Below, in pieces: positions 44,602-53,732 of a DNA stretch of 64,000 nucleotides (the stretch's first letter is position 1; every line of letters starts with the position of its first letter). The stretch lies in NCBI GenBank assembly GCA_965247295.1, contig CBDFGQ010000008.1:868001-932000 (forward strand), written 5' to 3'. Both the position numbers and the translations under genes were made by a program. The notes under the pieces are model-generated. The model saw nothing but the letters and a program-made list of their open reading frames with translations. It was not told the DNA's origin and searched no databases. Origin of the DNA: CBDFGQ01 sp965247295 (GTDB taxonomy: Bacteria > Chloroflexota > Dehalococcoidia > Lucifugimonadales > JAGWBF01).

Positions 44602-46035
44602 TCAGTCGCCTAGTACCCAAAGATCTTTTCCGCCCCCACCTTGGCTAGAGTTTACTACCAGGCTCCCCCGTCGTAGGGCTACCCGGCAGAATGCCCCGGC
44701 TACCATGCGAGTCTCCCGTCCGTGGAGTACAAAGGGTCGTAGGTCCACATGACGAGGCTCAAAGTTGCCCTCAATGAGGCAGGGGGAACGGGAAAGGGGT
44801 AGCACCGGTTGAGAGATGAAGTCGGCTGGGTCGGCGCGCAACTGCACAGCATACTCTTCCCGTTCTTTGGGCGTTGCGTGGGGGCCTATCAACATTCCGT
44901 AACCCCCCGATTCGCCCACACGCTTCACTACCAGGTTTTTCAGATTGTCCAGAGTGTAATCCAGGTCTTTTGGTCGGCGACAAAGGTAGGTTTCAACGTT
45001 GGCCAGGATCGCCTCCTCCCCCAGGTAATAACGAATCATATCGGGTACGTAGGCATATACACTCTTGTCATCCGCGACCCCTGTGCCCGGGGCGTTCACC
45101 AAGGCTACGTTTCCCAGCTTGTAGGCGTGGAGGAGCCCCGGTACCCCCAGGAGGGAGTCGGGACGGAAAACCAACGGGTCAAGGAAATCGTCGTCGACAC
45201 GGCGGTAGACCACGTCCACTCGGCGTAACCCGGTGGTGGTGCGCATATAAACAAAACCATCGTTCACCAGCAGGTCCCGGCCTTCTACCAGCTCAGCACC
45301 AATTTCGCGGGCTAGAAACATATGCTCATAGAAGGCGGAGTTGTAGACTCCCGGGGTCAGTAATACAATGCTTGGCTCAGAACGCCCACTGGGCGCAAGT
45401 TCCCGAAGCGTAGTCAATAGCAAGCGTCCGTAGTGCTCCACCTCCTGTACTCTGGAGCTTCGATACAACCGTCGCAAACTGACTTTCACCGCCTTTCGAT
45501 TTGCGATCATGTAGGATACCCCGGAAGGGACGCGCAAGTTGTCTTCAAGCACGCGGAAGCCATCGTTGGTCCGAACCAGGTCGGTGCCGCAAATTGCAAC
45601 CCAGGTACCGTAGGGCGCGGAAAAGCCCCGCATCTCTATGCGGTACTGCGGACAGTCGCGTACCACGTCTACCGGAATCACTCCGTCTTCAATAATACGG
45701 GCCTCGCCATACACATCTTCTAGAAAGCGGTTCAGCGCTTGCAAGCGCTGAGTCAGGCCCGTCTCTAGATGCCGCCACTCGGCGCCCGAGAGCACCCGTG
45801 GGACGCAATCTACCGGTATAATCCGTTCTTCACCCTCCTCGTCTCCATAAACCGTGAAGGAGATACCCTCATTGGAAAAGGAGCGGGTCACCCGTTCCTG
45901 AATGCTGCTCAGTTCCTCGGCGGAAAGCCGGCAAAGGCTTTCGTGAAGCGGTTCACAATGTTCTCTAGCCGTGCCATCCGGCCGGAACATCTCGTCGTAT
46001 ATGGAAGGATCAAGATTGTAGGTGTCGAAGTTCAC
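44602..46035 (-). CDS. Circularly permuted ATP-grasp protein (DUF404/DUF407)
   Basis: The 477-residue protein has VTRSFSNEGISFTVYGDEEG, the FRVLEDNLRVPSGVSYM core, ILTPGVYNSAFYEHMFLARE-like segment, DDKSVYAYVPDMIRYYLGEE and a C-terminal VVKRVGESGGYGMLIGP. This is the CP-ATPgrasp family, expected to form an amide bond by an acyl-phosphate intermediate; substrate unknown. It heads the three-gene minus-strand cassette and starts at GTG 46035. An IS481-type element end lies about 155 bases upstream. Confidence 0.93.
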   Translation of the reverse strand: MNFDTYNLDPSIYDEMFRPDGTAREHCEPLHESLCRLSAEELSSIQERVTRSFSNEGISFTVYGDEEGEERIIPVDCVPRVLSGAEWRHLETGLTQRLQALNRFLEDVYGEARIIEDGVIPVDVVRDCPQYRIEMRGFSAPYGTWVAICGTDLVRTNDGFRVLEDNLRVPSGVSYMIANRKAVKVSLRRLYRSSRVQEVEHYGRLLLTTLRELAPSGRSEPSIVLLTPGVYNSAFYEHMFLAREIGAELVEGRDLLVNDGFVYMRTTTGLRRVDVVYRRVDDDFLDPLVFRPDSLLGVPGLLHAYKLGNVALVNAPGTGVADDKSVYAYVPDMIRYYLGEEAILANVETYLCRRPKDLDYTLDNLKNLVVKRVGESGGYGMLIGPHATPKEREEYAVQLRADPADFISQPVLPLSRSPCLIEGNFEPRHVDLRPFVLHGRETRMVAGAFCRVALRRGSLVVNSSQGGGGKDLWVLGD

Positions 46036-46306
46036 GGCGGCGTCTCCATGCCCAAGGGACCCCTCATACTTGTAGACCGTTTCAGCGCCAAGCGACTTTT
46101 CGTAGATGCGGTAAATTCTAAGCTGTCGCCAAGCATAATACCATATCAGAGCCGATGGCAGCTATAACCTGTACTCGTCCAGTAGATTAGTGACACTATA
46201 CCTCCTTTAGGGTAGAGTGTGGTACAGTAGGAATGTAAGAGGGAGACGGGACGTCGGGTGTTTTGCCTGCCGTTCTGTTTTCTTTGTCAGATGGGTGTTC
46301 TTGCTG

Positions 46307-46489
46307 TCAGCGTTGCCAGAAGGCCTGGGGAGTAAGATAGCCCAGGGCTTGATGAGGGCGGACGGTGTTATAGGTGTGCTCCCAGGCCATGAGCTCCCGG
46401 TTCAGGGAGGCGATTTCTAGAGAGAAATTAGTGAGTTCATAGAACTCCTCGGTATGGGTACGCTGTGCACGCTTCACACAGCCGTTGAG
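46307..46489 (-). pseudogene. C-terminal fragment of an IS481-type transposase
   Basis: Minus-strand reading gives LNGCVKRAQRTHTEEFYELT, then LNRELMAWEHTYNTVRPHQA and LGYLTPQAFWQR before a TGA. This is the end of the integrase domain (the Glu of the HTEEFYE region and the final RPHQALGY motif). It starts exactly at the inverted repeat of the inserted element. Confidence 0.8.
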
Positions 46490-48203
46490 CTTAGCCCGAA
46501 TCCACCGAAGGACACGGATGGACGGCGTGAGGACAGCGGAAGGGGGTGGGTGAGGGAGCTACAGGGGAGATGGCCTGGGGTGTTGGGGTAGATGGGAGGC
46601 CGGCGGACGGTCTTCAATCGCCGCACAGGGCCCGTAAGGCCCTATGCGGGAGTTGCGATGCGCGGGATGGCGAGAGGATACGCAGCAGGGGACTCTCGCG
46701 GACCGGGGTGGCGCGAGTTTGCGGGGACGTTGGCTCAGTTGCAGGCTGGCCGTCAGGCCGGGAATGGAATGGCTTGCAGCCCGGCCAAGGCGCGACTGAA
46801 CTGGGTTTCCCAAGGCCAGCGCCGGGGGAGATGCAAAGTGAGGTGGCGCGCCGAGCGGGTGATCCGTCCCACCAGAGCGAAGACCCGCCGCCTGAGGGTC
46901 TTGGTGATCACGGTCCGCTCGCCCAGACCAATCCGCGCCGTCCAGCGGTCCAGGTTATGCGCCATCACCTGGACCGCCAGCCAGGCGCCGTTGGCGGCGA
47001 AGCGCCCCGACGGCATGTGTTCAGCCCGACGCCGTACTTGAGGTCGCGTATGGCGTTCTCGACCTCGGCGTGGCGGCGATGATCGGCCTCCAGTTCCAGC
47101 GTCTCCCCATCGCGGTCGGTGATGAAGGCGTGATAGCTGTATCTGGCGCAGAGGGCGAGCTGGGAACCGGGCGTCGGCTTCACCCGCCGGACAATGAGCC
47201 GCACCGGCGGGGCGTCCGACTTGGTCTGGAACGGGGTGTAAGTCGTCTCGGCGACATCGGCGGCGCCGTCCATCCAGTAAGGAATGGGAGTCCAGTCCTC
47301 CTCTGGTATCGCCTCGATCAGGTCCCGCAGGCTGGCGCGCTGGCGGATGGTGATAGAGAAGCGGACATCCATTTCCCGGCAGGCGGCAACGACAGTGTGG
47401 GCGTAGAAGCCCCTGTCGGCCCGCACCGTGAGTTGTCCCCTGGCCCCGCCGTAGCGCACCCGCCCCACCGTCTCACGCAGGAAGTGGGCGGCGCCACGGG
47501 CGGTGATGGCCCGGCCCTCGCGCAGCCGGGACATCAGCACCTCGCCGGTGCCGGCGGCAATGGCCAGCAGCGGGTGATAGCCGCGGGCGCCGGTATAGCC
47601 GTGGTGGCGCGCTCCCTCCTTGGCCAGTCCATAGGTCTCGCAGATGGTCGAGTCCAGGTCGATGGTCAGGGGCGAGTCGCCGGGTCCGGCCCCAGCGGCC
47701 CAGGTCCGGGCCAACAACTGGCGGCTCACGCGGTCGAGTTGACGGACATGCCCCCACCGGAAGCTGCGCAGGAAGGTCCCCACGGTGGATGGCGCCTTGA
47801 CCACGCAGCCTAGAACACCGACCGTCCCACCAGCGCGCAGCGCATCGGCGTCGTCGATGCAGTCGCCGCCAGCCAGCGCGGAAGCGACCGGCGTCAGCAT
47901 CTTGTCCCCAGTGTTCGCCCGTCCCGGCGCGCCGCCGAGGTCAAGGTGATGGTCGACGAGTTCTCGCAGGCCCAGGTGCCGGGCGAGGGTGGCCGGCAGG
48001 AGCAGGCCGGCATTGGCCACCAGGCGATGGTCGTCAAAGAGGATGCGGATACGGTCGGGTTTGTTCTGTGGCAGCATCTATTGGGTGCTCCTTGTTTCCG
48101 GGCGGGTTTCTGTTCCAAAACCATTATCCCAGATTCAGAGGAGCACCCTCTAGCTTCTTCAAGGGCTGTCCCCAAGACCGTCATTCGGTGGATTCGGGCT
48201 AAG
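46490..48203 (-). mobile_element. IS1380-type element, 1714 bp, perfect 20-bp inverted repeats
   Basis: CTTAGCCCGAATCCACCGAA at 46490-46509 is the exact reverse complement of the sequence at 48184-48203. The element carries one transposase gene on the minus strand. The flanks (GTTGAG on the left, GTGTAA on the right) show no target duplication, in keeping with loss of host sequence at the insertion. Confidence 0.88.
46753..48077 (-). pseudogene. IS1380-family DDE transposase, frameshifted
   Basis: The main frame (start ATG 48077) has the family pattern IDLDSTICETYGLAKEG with the first Asp pair, RADRGFYAHTVVAACREMD with the second Asp, and YHAFITDRDGETLELEADHR leading to the Glu of EVENAIRDLKYGVGLN. 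After GLN the frame slips: one base seems to be missing near 47020, and the true C-terminus (MPSGRFAANGAWLAVQVM) continues in another frame to 46753. The element is therefore probably immobile unless this is a sequence error. Confidence 0.85.
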
Positions 48204-48488
48204 GTGTAACACTACTAGAGCCAGCTCCCCAGACCAGGTGGGCTGCCGTAAGCGCTTGGGCCTATGACTCCTCTCCTCCAAGCTGGTCAGATCCCTGGGG
48301 TTGTAACGCCTCTTCCACCTGTAGAAAGTCTGCCGGCTGATCCCAAAGTACCTGCAAGTCAGGGCCGCATTCTCTCCATGGTCTCGGTAATAGTCCATCC
48401 ACTTGAGCCGTTGCTTCGCCATCCTTGAGAGCCCCTGGACTCTCAACAGCCTCTTGGACCCAGATCCCCTCGCTCCTATTATCTTCAT
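48204..48488 (-). pseudogene. N-terminal fragment of an IS481-type transposase
   Basis: The frame begins MKIIGARGSGSKRLLRVQGL (or at MAKQRLKWMDYYRDHG) and contains the helix-turn-helix NAALTCRYFGISRQTFYRWK and SLEERSHRPKRLRQP. It ends at the inverted repeat of the inserted IS1380-type element. Compared with family proteins of about 300 residues, 100-150 codons between this and the C-terminal fragment are missing. Confidence 0.8.
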
Positions 48489-48684
48489 AATGACACTATT
48501 CTAAGTGTCATCTATCATTATGAACGAGAGTATTAACCCAGCCGGGATTTCGTTGTCATACCGCGCCGGTGTAGGCGTTCAGTGATAATGGGACACATTT
48601 AAGGGGAGAGAAACATGAGGGTGGTGGTGGGGTTGGACTCCTGGTGCAGGGTGTAGATTTACTGCATCGAGAAAGGAGCCAGAA

Positions 48685-49086
48685 GTGTCCCAGAGCAACA
48701 CGGGTCAAGCCCAAGCTGCAGAGACCCTAACTCAAGAGACCAAGACTTTCATCCGGCAGGTCCGGACCAAAACCCGCAGGAAGTACGCCCCGGAAGACAA
48801 GATCCGCATCGTTCTGGAAGGGTTCCGTCGGGAGGTGACCGTTAGTGACCTTTGCCGACGAGAGGGGATCAAGCCGGGCGTATTCTATGCCTGGACCAAG
48901 GAATTTATGGAAGCGGGGAAAGAGCGTCTCACCAGAGACACGGTGAGAGACGCCACCCGTCAGGAGATTGAACACCTCAAGCGGGAGAACTCCGATCTGA
49001 AACAACTGGTTGCCGACCTTTCCCTGGAGGTCCACCGTTCCAAAAAAACGGCCATCCCGACTTTGGACGAGGGCACCGGCACATGA
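48685..49086 (+). CDS. IS3-type transposase OrfA (copy 2)
   Basis: The 133-residue protein has KYAPEDKIRIVLEGFRRE and DLCRREGIKPGVFYAWTKEF as helix-turn-helix and a coiled-coil QEIEHLKRENSDLKQLVADL. Seven A residues at 49042-49048 near its end match the other copies. The stop overlaps the orfB ATG (ATGA), and orfB is in the -1 frame. Confidence 0.9.
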   Translation: MSQSNTGQAQAAETLTQETKTFIRQVRTKTRRKYAPEDKIRIVLEGFRREVTVSDLCRREGIKPGVFYAWTKEFMEAGKERLTRDTVRDATRQEIEHLKRENSDLKQLVADLSLEVHRSKKTAIPTLDEGTGT

Positions 49087-50059
49087 GCGCCCAGGAGAGG
49101 TCGAACGTCATAACCCGGGTGGAACAGACCCAATGGGGAAAACGGAGGCTCCTCGCCCAACTGCAGGTGCCCAGGAGCACCTATTACCGGTGGCGGGCCC
49201 GGGAACTGCAAGGGAAGCAAGAATGCCCTGCCGCCATTACCCGGGTCCCCTGGAACAGGCTTAGCTCACCAGAGGAGGCCGCAGTATTGGCGGCGGCCAG
49301 GGAGTCTCCAGAGTGGAGTAGCCGGCAACTGGCCACTTGGGTCACAGACCACTTGAGGCTATCGGTGGGTGAGTCGACGGTGTACCGCATCTTGAAGAGG
49401 GAAGGGCTTGTCAAACCTCCCGAGATTCAGCTTGTTGCTGGTAAAGAGTACCACCGGACCGCATCAGATGTGGGCTACCGATGATTCGTACTTCAGAGTG
49501 AGGGGGTGGGGCTATTACTACATGGTGACCGTGATGGACGACTACTCCCGGTCCATCCTGGCCTGGAAGCTGCAACTGGACATGACAGCTCGATTCCCTG
49601 ATCCAGGTGCTCCAGCTAGCCGTTGATGTCACAGGTATGACAGAAGTGCCCTTGGAGGACCGGACCAGACTGCTGAGTGACAATGGACCGGGCTACGTAT
49701 CCAGGGCTTTCCGCGATTACCAGAACCTGATAGGAATCCGTCATATCCTGGCGGCGCCTTACCATCCTCAAACCAACGGGAAACTGGAGCGGTACCATCA
49801 GAGCATTAAGCACGAGGTGAACCAGGTCCCGTATGAAGTGCCTGGTGATCTGGAGGTGGCTATCGCTGGATTCGTGGACTACTACAACAACCGCCGCTAT
49901 CACAAAGCCCTTGGCAACGTGACCCCGGAGGACGTCCTCCACGGGAGACGGGAAGGAATCCTGATCAAGAGAAGTGAGGTGAAAGCTCAGACCCTAGCCA
50001 GCCGCAAACGCTACAACCACCTGCTCAGGGAGTCCTACAACACTGCCATTTCCCCCTGA
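49083..50059 (+). pseudogene. IS3-type transposase OrfB (copy 2), two frameshifts
   Basis: Frame 1 (from 49083) runs through RSTYYRWRARELQGK and VYRILKREGLVKPPE, then slips near 49450-49470. Frame 2 holds the catalytic start HQMWATDDSYFRV and VTVMDDYSRSILAWKL, then slips near 49590 through an apparent one-base insertion. Frame 3 holds LLSDNGPGYVSRAFRDYQ and HPQTNGKLERYHQSIKHEV to 50059. Comparison with the intact reading at 63411 shows both shifts. The element cannot make an active transposase on its own. Confidence 0.85.
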
Positions 50060-50066
50060 TCTCTCC

Positions 50067-50603
50067 TTAACAAAAGTGTCCCACTTTTGCTGGTTGCCAA
50101 CACCGCCGCAGGAACCAGGCGATGTTGTTTATCAGCACATCCTCGGGGCTGAACAGCACCGTGGGTTTGAGGATGGCGTAGGACAACCCAGACTCGTGGA
50201 TTGCCTTCTCCACCAGCGCCTTCCCCCGGAAGTAAGGAAGTGGCGAGTCTTCCGAGGGGTTGGTGATGCTGATATGGACGATGCGGCTAACGGCGGCTTC
50301 GACCGCCGCTCCTATCAGGATGCGGGAGCTCTGAACGGCGATGTCGTGAGTAACCGTGCCTCGTGCGAAGCGAATCCAATAGGTGTTGTACAGAGTGGCG
50401 GCTCCCCGAAGATTTTCCACCAAACCGTTAAAGTCGCCGAAGTCCAGAGGTAGAGCCTCCACCCGATCACCGAAGGGGCTGTGGGAAGTAGGAGTACGGG
50501 TCAACGTCTTTACAGTTGCCCCCTGTTCCAGCAACCGCCGCGCGATGTACTTGCCACTGTAGCCAAAGGCCCCAGTGACGACCGAGAGACTAGATCGGCT
50601 CAT
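50067..50603 (-). pseudogene. NmrA/NAD(P)-binding family protein, C-terminus cut by IS
   Basis: From ATG 50603 (AGGAAGG upstream) the protein reads SLSVVTGAFGYSGKYIARRL with the Rossmann GxxGxxG, then AATLYNTYWIRFARG and SITNPSEDSPLPYFRGKALV and YAILKPTVLF. This is an atypical short-chain/NmrA-like sugar-epimerase-fold protein normally of about 290 residues. The frame enters the IS end at 50083, and its last residues are IS-encoded. It overlaps the upstream membrane-protein gene by 14 bases. Confidence 0.8.
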
Positions 50604-50922
50604 TGCCTTCCTGACCTCCGAGATCAGCAATGGCTGCAACAAGGAGTGCGAGGGCTGTTGGCAGGTAGAACATGCCGATCGAAGCTATCGCTACAAAACA
50701 GAATCCCAGAAGCACGACGGCGGGGCTCCAGAGGAGTATCTTGCGCATCGTCGTCTGTTGGAGCCGAAGGCCCAACAAAGTGATGGCGGTCAACAGGATA
50801 GGCGCTAGCAGCAACAAGATTACATGCAGGCCATTCGCTTCTATTGCCGTAGCGCTATACCGAGTCACCTCCCCGCCAGGCTCACCAGGGAGTGCCGGGG
50901 CTACTGATTCACCCTGGTACAC
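50590..50922 (-). CDS. Polytopic membrane protein, start uncertain
   Basis: From ATG 50922 the frame gives 110 residues with at least three hydrophobic segments (GLHVILLLLAPILLTAITLL, ILLWSPAVVLLGFCFVAIAS, YLPTALALLVAAIADL). The same frame is open upstream to about 51110 and encodes another likely membrane segment (GVAAVSAWVAHAFAWAAGVF) just before the ATG, so the true protein is probably longer; no good start codon is visible there. Co-transcribed with the NmrA-like gene. Function unknown. Confidence 0.55.
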   Translation of the reverse strand: MYQGESVAPALPGEPGGEVTRYSATAIEANGLHVILLLLAPILLTAITLLGLRLQQTTMRKILLWSPAVVLLGFCFVAIASIGMFYLPTALALLVAAIADLGGQEGNEPI

Positions 50923-51240
50923 GGGTCCGAATGCAAAGAAGACGCCGGCGGCCCAGGCAAAGGCATGGGCGACCCATGCAGATACTGCCGCTACGCCGAT
51001 AGACCTCAGATGTCCCTCCGTACCAAGCGCTACTACGTTTCGTGCACCGGGCTCCCGGATATCACGAAGCGCCTGAGTTGAGATGGCTAAACCCCGGCGT
51101 GGTAAAATCGAAACTTAGATGCCTCTCCATTCTAGTAGGGTTCGTCGGCTTTGACGACATTGCTGTCGTCACTGCATTGAGGTAGGATGGAAAAAATGGA
51201 CACCAAAGTCGGAGTAGGATAATACGACGGAGGTGTCAGA

Positions 51241-51555
51241 ATGAAAAGGGTTCCACAAGGAAGGTACAGCAGGGAATTCCGGCAGGAAGCAGTGAGGCTG
51301 GTAACAGAAGAGAAGCTATCATTGCCAGAGGCAGGCCGCCGGCTGTCCTTGCCGCCATCGACATTAGGGTACTGGGTGAAGGCACATAGGGCTGGCAAAC
51401 TGGGAGATGTGGGCAAGACGTACAGGCCCATGACAGAAGTAGAGATGGACCTTGCCCGGACGAAGAAGGAACTGGCGGAAGTGAAGATGGAGCGGGACAT
51501 ACTAAAAAAAGCAGCCGCGTACTTTGCCAGGGAGTCGCTGCCCGGTACGCGATGA
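51241..51555 (+). CDS. IS3-family transposase OrfA (second copy)
   Basis: Identical in sequence to the 104-residue OrfA at 38532-38846. Seven A residues at 51504-51510 within CTA AAA AAA form an A_AAA_AAA site where both tRNAs can re-pair after slipping back one base into the orfB frame. Confidence 0.94.
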   Translation: MKRVPQGRYSREFRQEAVRLVTEEKLSLPEAGRRLSLPPSTLGYWVKAHRAGKLGDVGKTYRPMTEVEMDLARTKKELAEVKMERDILKKAAAYFARESLPGTR

Positions 51556-52415
51556 TGAAAGAACTGCGGCTCGACTACCCCAAATGTGTCTTGGGCCGGT
51601 TGTTGAACGTATCGGCCAGTGGCTACTATGCCTGGGTGGACCGGCCATCGTCCAGGCGAGCACAGGAGGAAGTGCGGCTGGAGCTGGAGATCAGGGCAGC
51701 CCACAAGCGGACGAGACAGACCTATGGCCCGGAACGGTTACAGCGCGACCTGGCGGAGCATGGCGTTCGGGTGGGCATCTGTCGCATCAAGCGTATCCGA
51801 AAGAAGCTTGGCATACGCTGCAGGCAGAAGAGGAGATTCAAGGCCACCACCGACTCCGGGCACAGACTACCGGTTGCGGATAACATATTGGGCCAGCAGT
51901 TCAAGGTCTGGAGGCCGAACACTGTGTGGGTGAGTGACATCACCTATATACCGACCGATGAGGGCTGGCTATATCTGGCGGGCCACAAGGACCTGTTCAC
52001 CGGAGAGATTGTGGGCTATGCCATGGGAGAGCGGATGACCAAGAACCTGGTTAGTCAGTCTCTATTGCGGGCGCTGAGAGCCAAACGTCCAGCGAGGGGC
52101 CTGATGCATCACTCTGACCGAGGCAGTCAGTATTGCTCCCAGGAATACAGAGGTTTTCTCGAGCGGTCTGGCCTGCGATCTTCCATGAGCGGGAAGGGGA
52201 ACTGCTTTGATAATGCTCCGATGGAGAGCTTCTGGGCCACACTCAAGCAGGAGTTGGTCCACCACCGTCATTACAGAAGCAGGCAGGAGGCAGCTCGAGA
52301 GATCACGGAATATATCGAGCTCTTCTATAACCGCCAGCGCCGCCAGGCCAGGCTGGGGTTCCTGTCACCCGCGGCGTATGAGCAGAGATTCTATGCCGGA
52401 CTACCAGCAGCATGA
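51552..52415 (+). CDS. IS3-family transposase OrfB (second copy)
   Basis: Identical to the 287-residue protein at 37672-38535, with the DDE residues in VSDITYIPT, HHSDRGSQYCS and NAPMESFW intact. This copy is uninterrupted and has both ends, so it is likely to be mobile and able to act on the first copy. Confidence 0.95.
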   Translation: MMKELRLDYPKCVLGRLLNVSASGYYAWVDRPSSRRAQEEVRLELEIRAAHKRTRQTYGPERLQRDLAEHGVRVGICRIKRIRKKLGIRCRQKRRFKATTDSGHRLPVADNILGQQFKVWRPNTVWVSDITYIPTDEGWLYLAGHKDLFTGEIVGYAMGERMTKNLVSQSLLRALRAKRPARGLMHHSDRGSQYCSQEYRGFLERSGLRSSMSGKGNCFDNAPMESFWATLKQELVHHRHYRSRQEAAREITEYIELFYNRQRRQARLGFLSPAAYEQRFYAGLPAA

Positions 52416-52430
52416 AAGGTTTGGTGTCCA

Positions 52431-52745
52431 CTATTTACGTCCGACCTCAAAATCGAGGGCATCGGGGAATGTGTAGTCGATGAGACCAAAGACCAGGTGG
52501 CTGAAGCTGACGGCAGAGACGTATAGGGCAATAAACGAGATCAGGTAGAGAAACGCTTCGCGAGCATGAACGTATGGAGTTGGCCGAGGCACTGCCAAGG
52601 GGTAGTCTAGGTCCGCGAAGACCGATAGCCCCTTTGTTACCTCGTCATCCTGCCACCCCGCTTGGGCCAAGACCTCCCGTATGGCGTCCTTAGACTGTCC
52701 CCGTTCCAGCGATTCTTTGATGAATGAGCGAAGTTCGTTATTCAT
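52431..52745 (-). pseudogene. DUF5671-like membrane protein, C-terminus cut by IS
   Basis: From ATG 52745 the protein starts NNELRSFIKESLERGQSKDA with a short helical region (EVLAQAGWQDDEV), then AREAFLYLISFIALYVSAVS as the first membrane segment and FGLIDYTFPDAL. This matches DUF5671 membrane proteins, which have several more helices. After FPDALDF the codons lie in the IS end (from 52450 down), so the protein is truncated. Confidence 0.75.
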
Positions 52746-53039
52746 TTCCCTAACCTCGGTGCCCGGATAGCCCCGAATTCGTAGGATATTGCCTCACAAG
52801 TCCACATTCCTCCTTCAGGGCTATCGCCCTGATCCGAGAATGCCACTGTGTGGGGCAGGCCGGACTTCCGCTCAATAAATTAACGGCGCCCCCGTCCCAC
52901 CTGAAGGCACTGTAGCCCTGGAAATGGATGCAGGAGACGAGAATAGCCATAGAGTCCGGCGGGAGGTACGCAGAAGTTGCCCTAGCCAATGACTGTACTC
53001 TGGCTCCCCTTCCCACAGTAATCACCTCGCGTGAACACA

Positions 53040-53732
53040 TTACTGGAGTTGCCCCAAGAGCTCTTTCATCGGGATATCCTTGATTGGTCCCTGTGCAACA
53101 TCACCCCTGACAACTAGATGCATCCTCGGGTAGAGCCCTTGCGGCTCCACATCGTGAGCGGCACTGCCAGGCCCTCCTTTTGCTAGGAATACAATGACCC
53201 GAGTACCCTCTTCGAAGACGTCACTCCACCCATAGACGTGAGCGGTGTCACCAACTCGTCCGCCCACGAACGAAAACTTGAGAGTGTCCCCAACGGACTT
53301 CCCTTTGAAGACTCGCTTCACCGAAAGCTGGACAGGTGTACGAATGTGGATGGCTAGGTCTTTCACGACTTCTCGCGTGATAGTACCCGGAGCAGCATTA
53401 TCGACGGTGGACCACCGCGCAGGATACAGTTCGTCTATTACGCCCTCTACAACCAGATCCGAGCGCTCCAATGCTGACGAGAAGTCATCAGGTTGCCCTA
53501 TATATACATCAGTCAATATGACATTCGCTGCTCCTTCCGCGTACATAGGAAGGCCACGCTTGTCGGATTCCTTCTCCTGTATGAACGGCGTTCCAGTTGT
53601 TGTGGCCTGTTGAGTCTGGGCGTTGGAACCTGACGAATTCTTGGCGGATGTGGGGATCGATTCCTCGTCTCCGCAGGCGGCAACGATGAGCAGGACGGTG
53701 GCGAGGGACGTAATGAGGGCGGCATATCTCAT
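53040..53732 (-). CDS. Lipoprotein of unknown function
   Basis: The 230-residue protein has a signal peptide with lipobox LLIVAAC (Cys at about residue 20), a Ser/Thr/Gln-rich linker, and a globular part beginning ALERSDLVVEGVIDEL and VQLSVKRVFKGKSVGDTLKF, ending IPMKELLGQLQ. The middle resembles secreted proteins with a beta-rich domain predicted to bind small ligands, but I assign no family. The ATG overlaps the stop of the upstream lipoprotein (ATGA), so the two are one operon. Confidence 0.8.
   Translation of the reverse strand: MRYAALITSLATVLLIVAACGDEESIPTSAKNSSGSNAQTQQATTTGTPFIQEKESDKRGLPMYAEGAANVILTDVYIGQPDDFSSALERSDLVVEGVIDELYPARWSTVDNAAPGTITREVVKDLAIHIRTPVQLSVKRVFKGKSVGDTLKFSFVGGRVGDTAHVYGWSDVFEEGTRVIVFLAKGGPGSAAHDVEPQGLYPRMHLVVRGDVAQGPIKDIPMKELLGQLQ

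Larger units (their letters stand above)
46191..48510 (-). mobile_element. IS481-type element remnant, split by an IS1380-type element
   Basis: TGACACTATA at 46191 and TGACACTTAG read inward from 48510 are candidate element ends. Between them the transposase gene survives only as an N-terminal fragment (48204-48488) and a C-terminal fragment (46307-46489) on the minus strand. The middle is replaced by the element at 46490-48203. Family assignment rests on the two fragments; the outer boundaries are tentative. Confidence 0.65.
48589..50083 (+). mobile_element. IS3-type element (copy 2), degraded
   Basis: The ends are inverted repeats starting TGGGACACATTTAAGG (48589) and, from the right at 50083, TGGGACACTTTTGTTAAGG. 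It carries an intact orfA and an orfB with two frameshifts. It is a diverged relative of the elements at 37293-39695 and 62915-64000. Its right end truncates the NmrA-like gene on the opposite strand. Confidence 0.88.
51177..52450 (+). mobile_element. IS3-type element, 1274 bp (second copy, inverted relative to the first)
   Basis: It has the same length, the same ends (TTGAGGTAGGATGGAAAAAA on the left, the complement of TTGAGGTCGGACGTAAATAG on the right) and encodes the same two proteins residue for residue as the element at 37637-38910, in opposite orientation. The flanks differ. Its right end truncates the DUF5671-like gene. No target duplication is obvious (GCA before, AAT after). Confidence 0.95.

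Noticed and set aside
47070..47813. 247-codon plus-strand frame
   Set aside because: Antisense to the IS1380-type transposase.
52750..53040. 96-codon minus-strand frame
   Set aside because: No RBS, no motif and odd composition; the interval is treated as non-coding.
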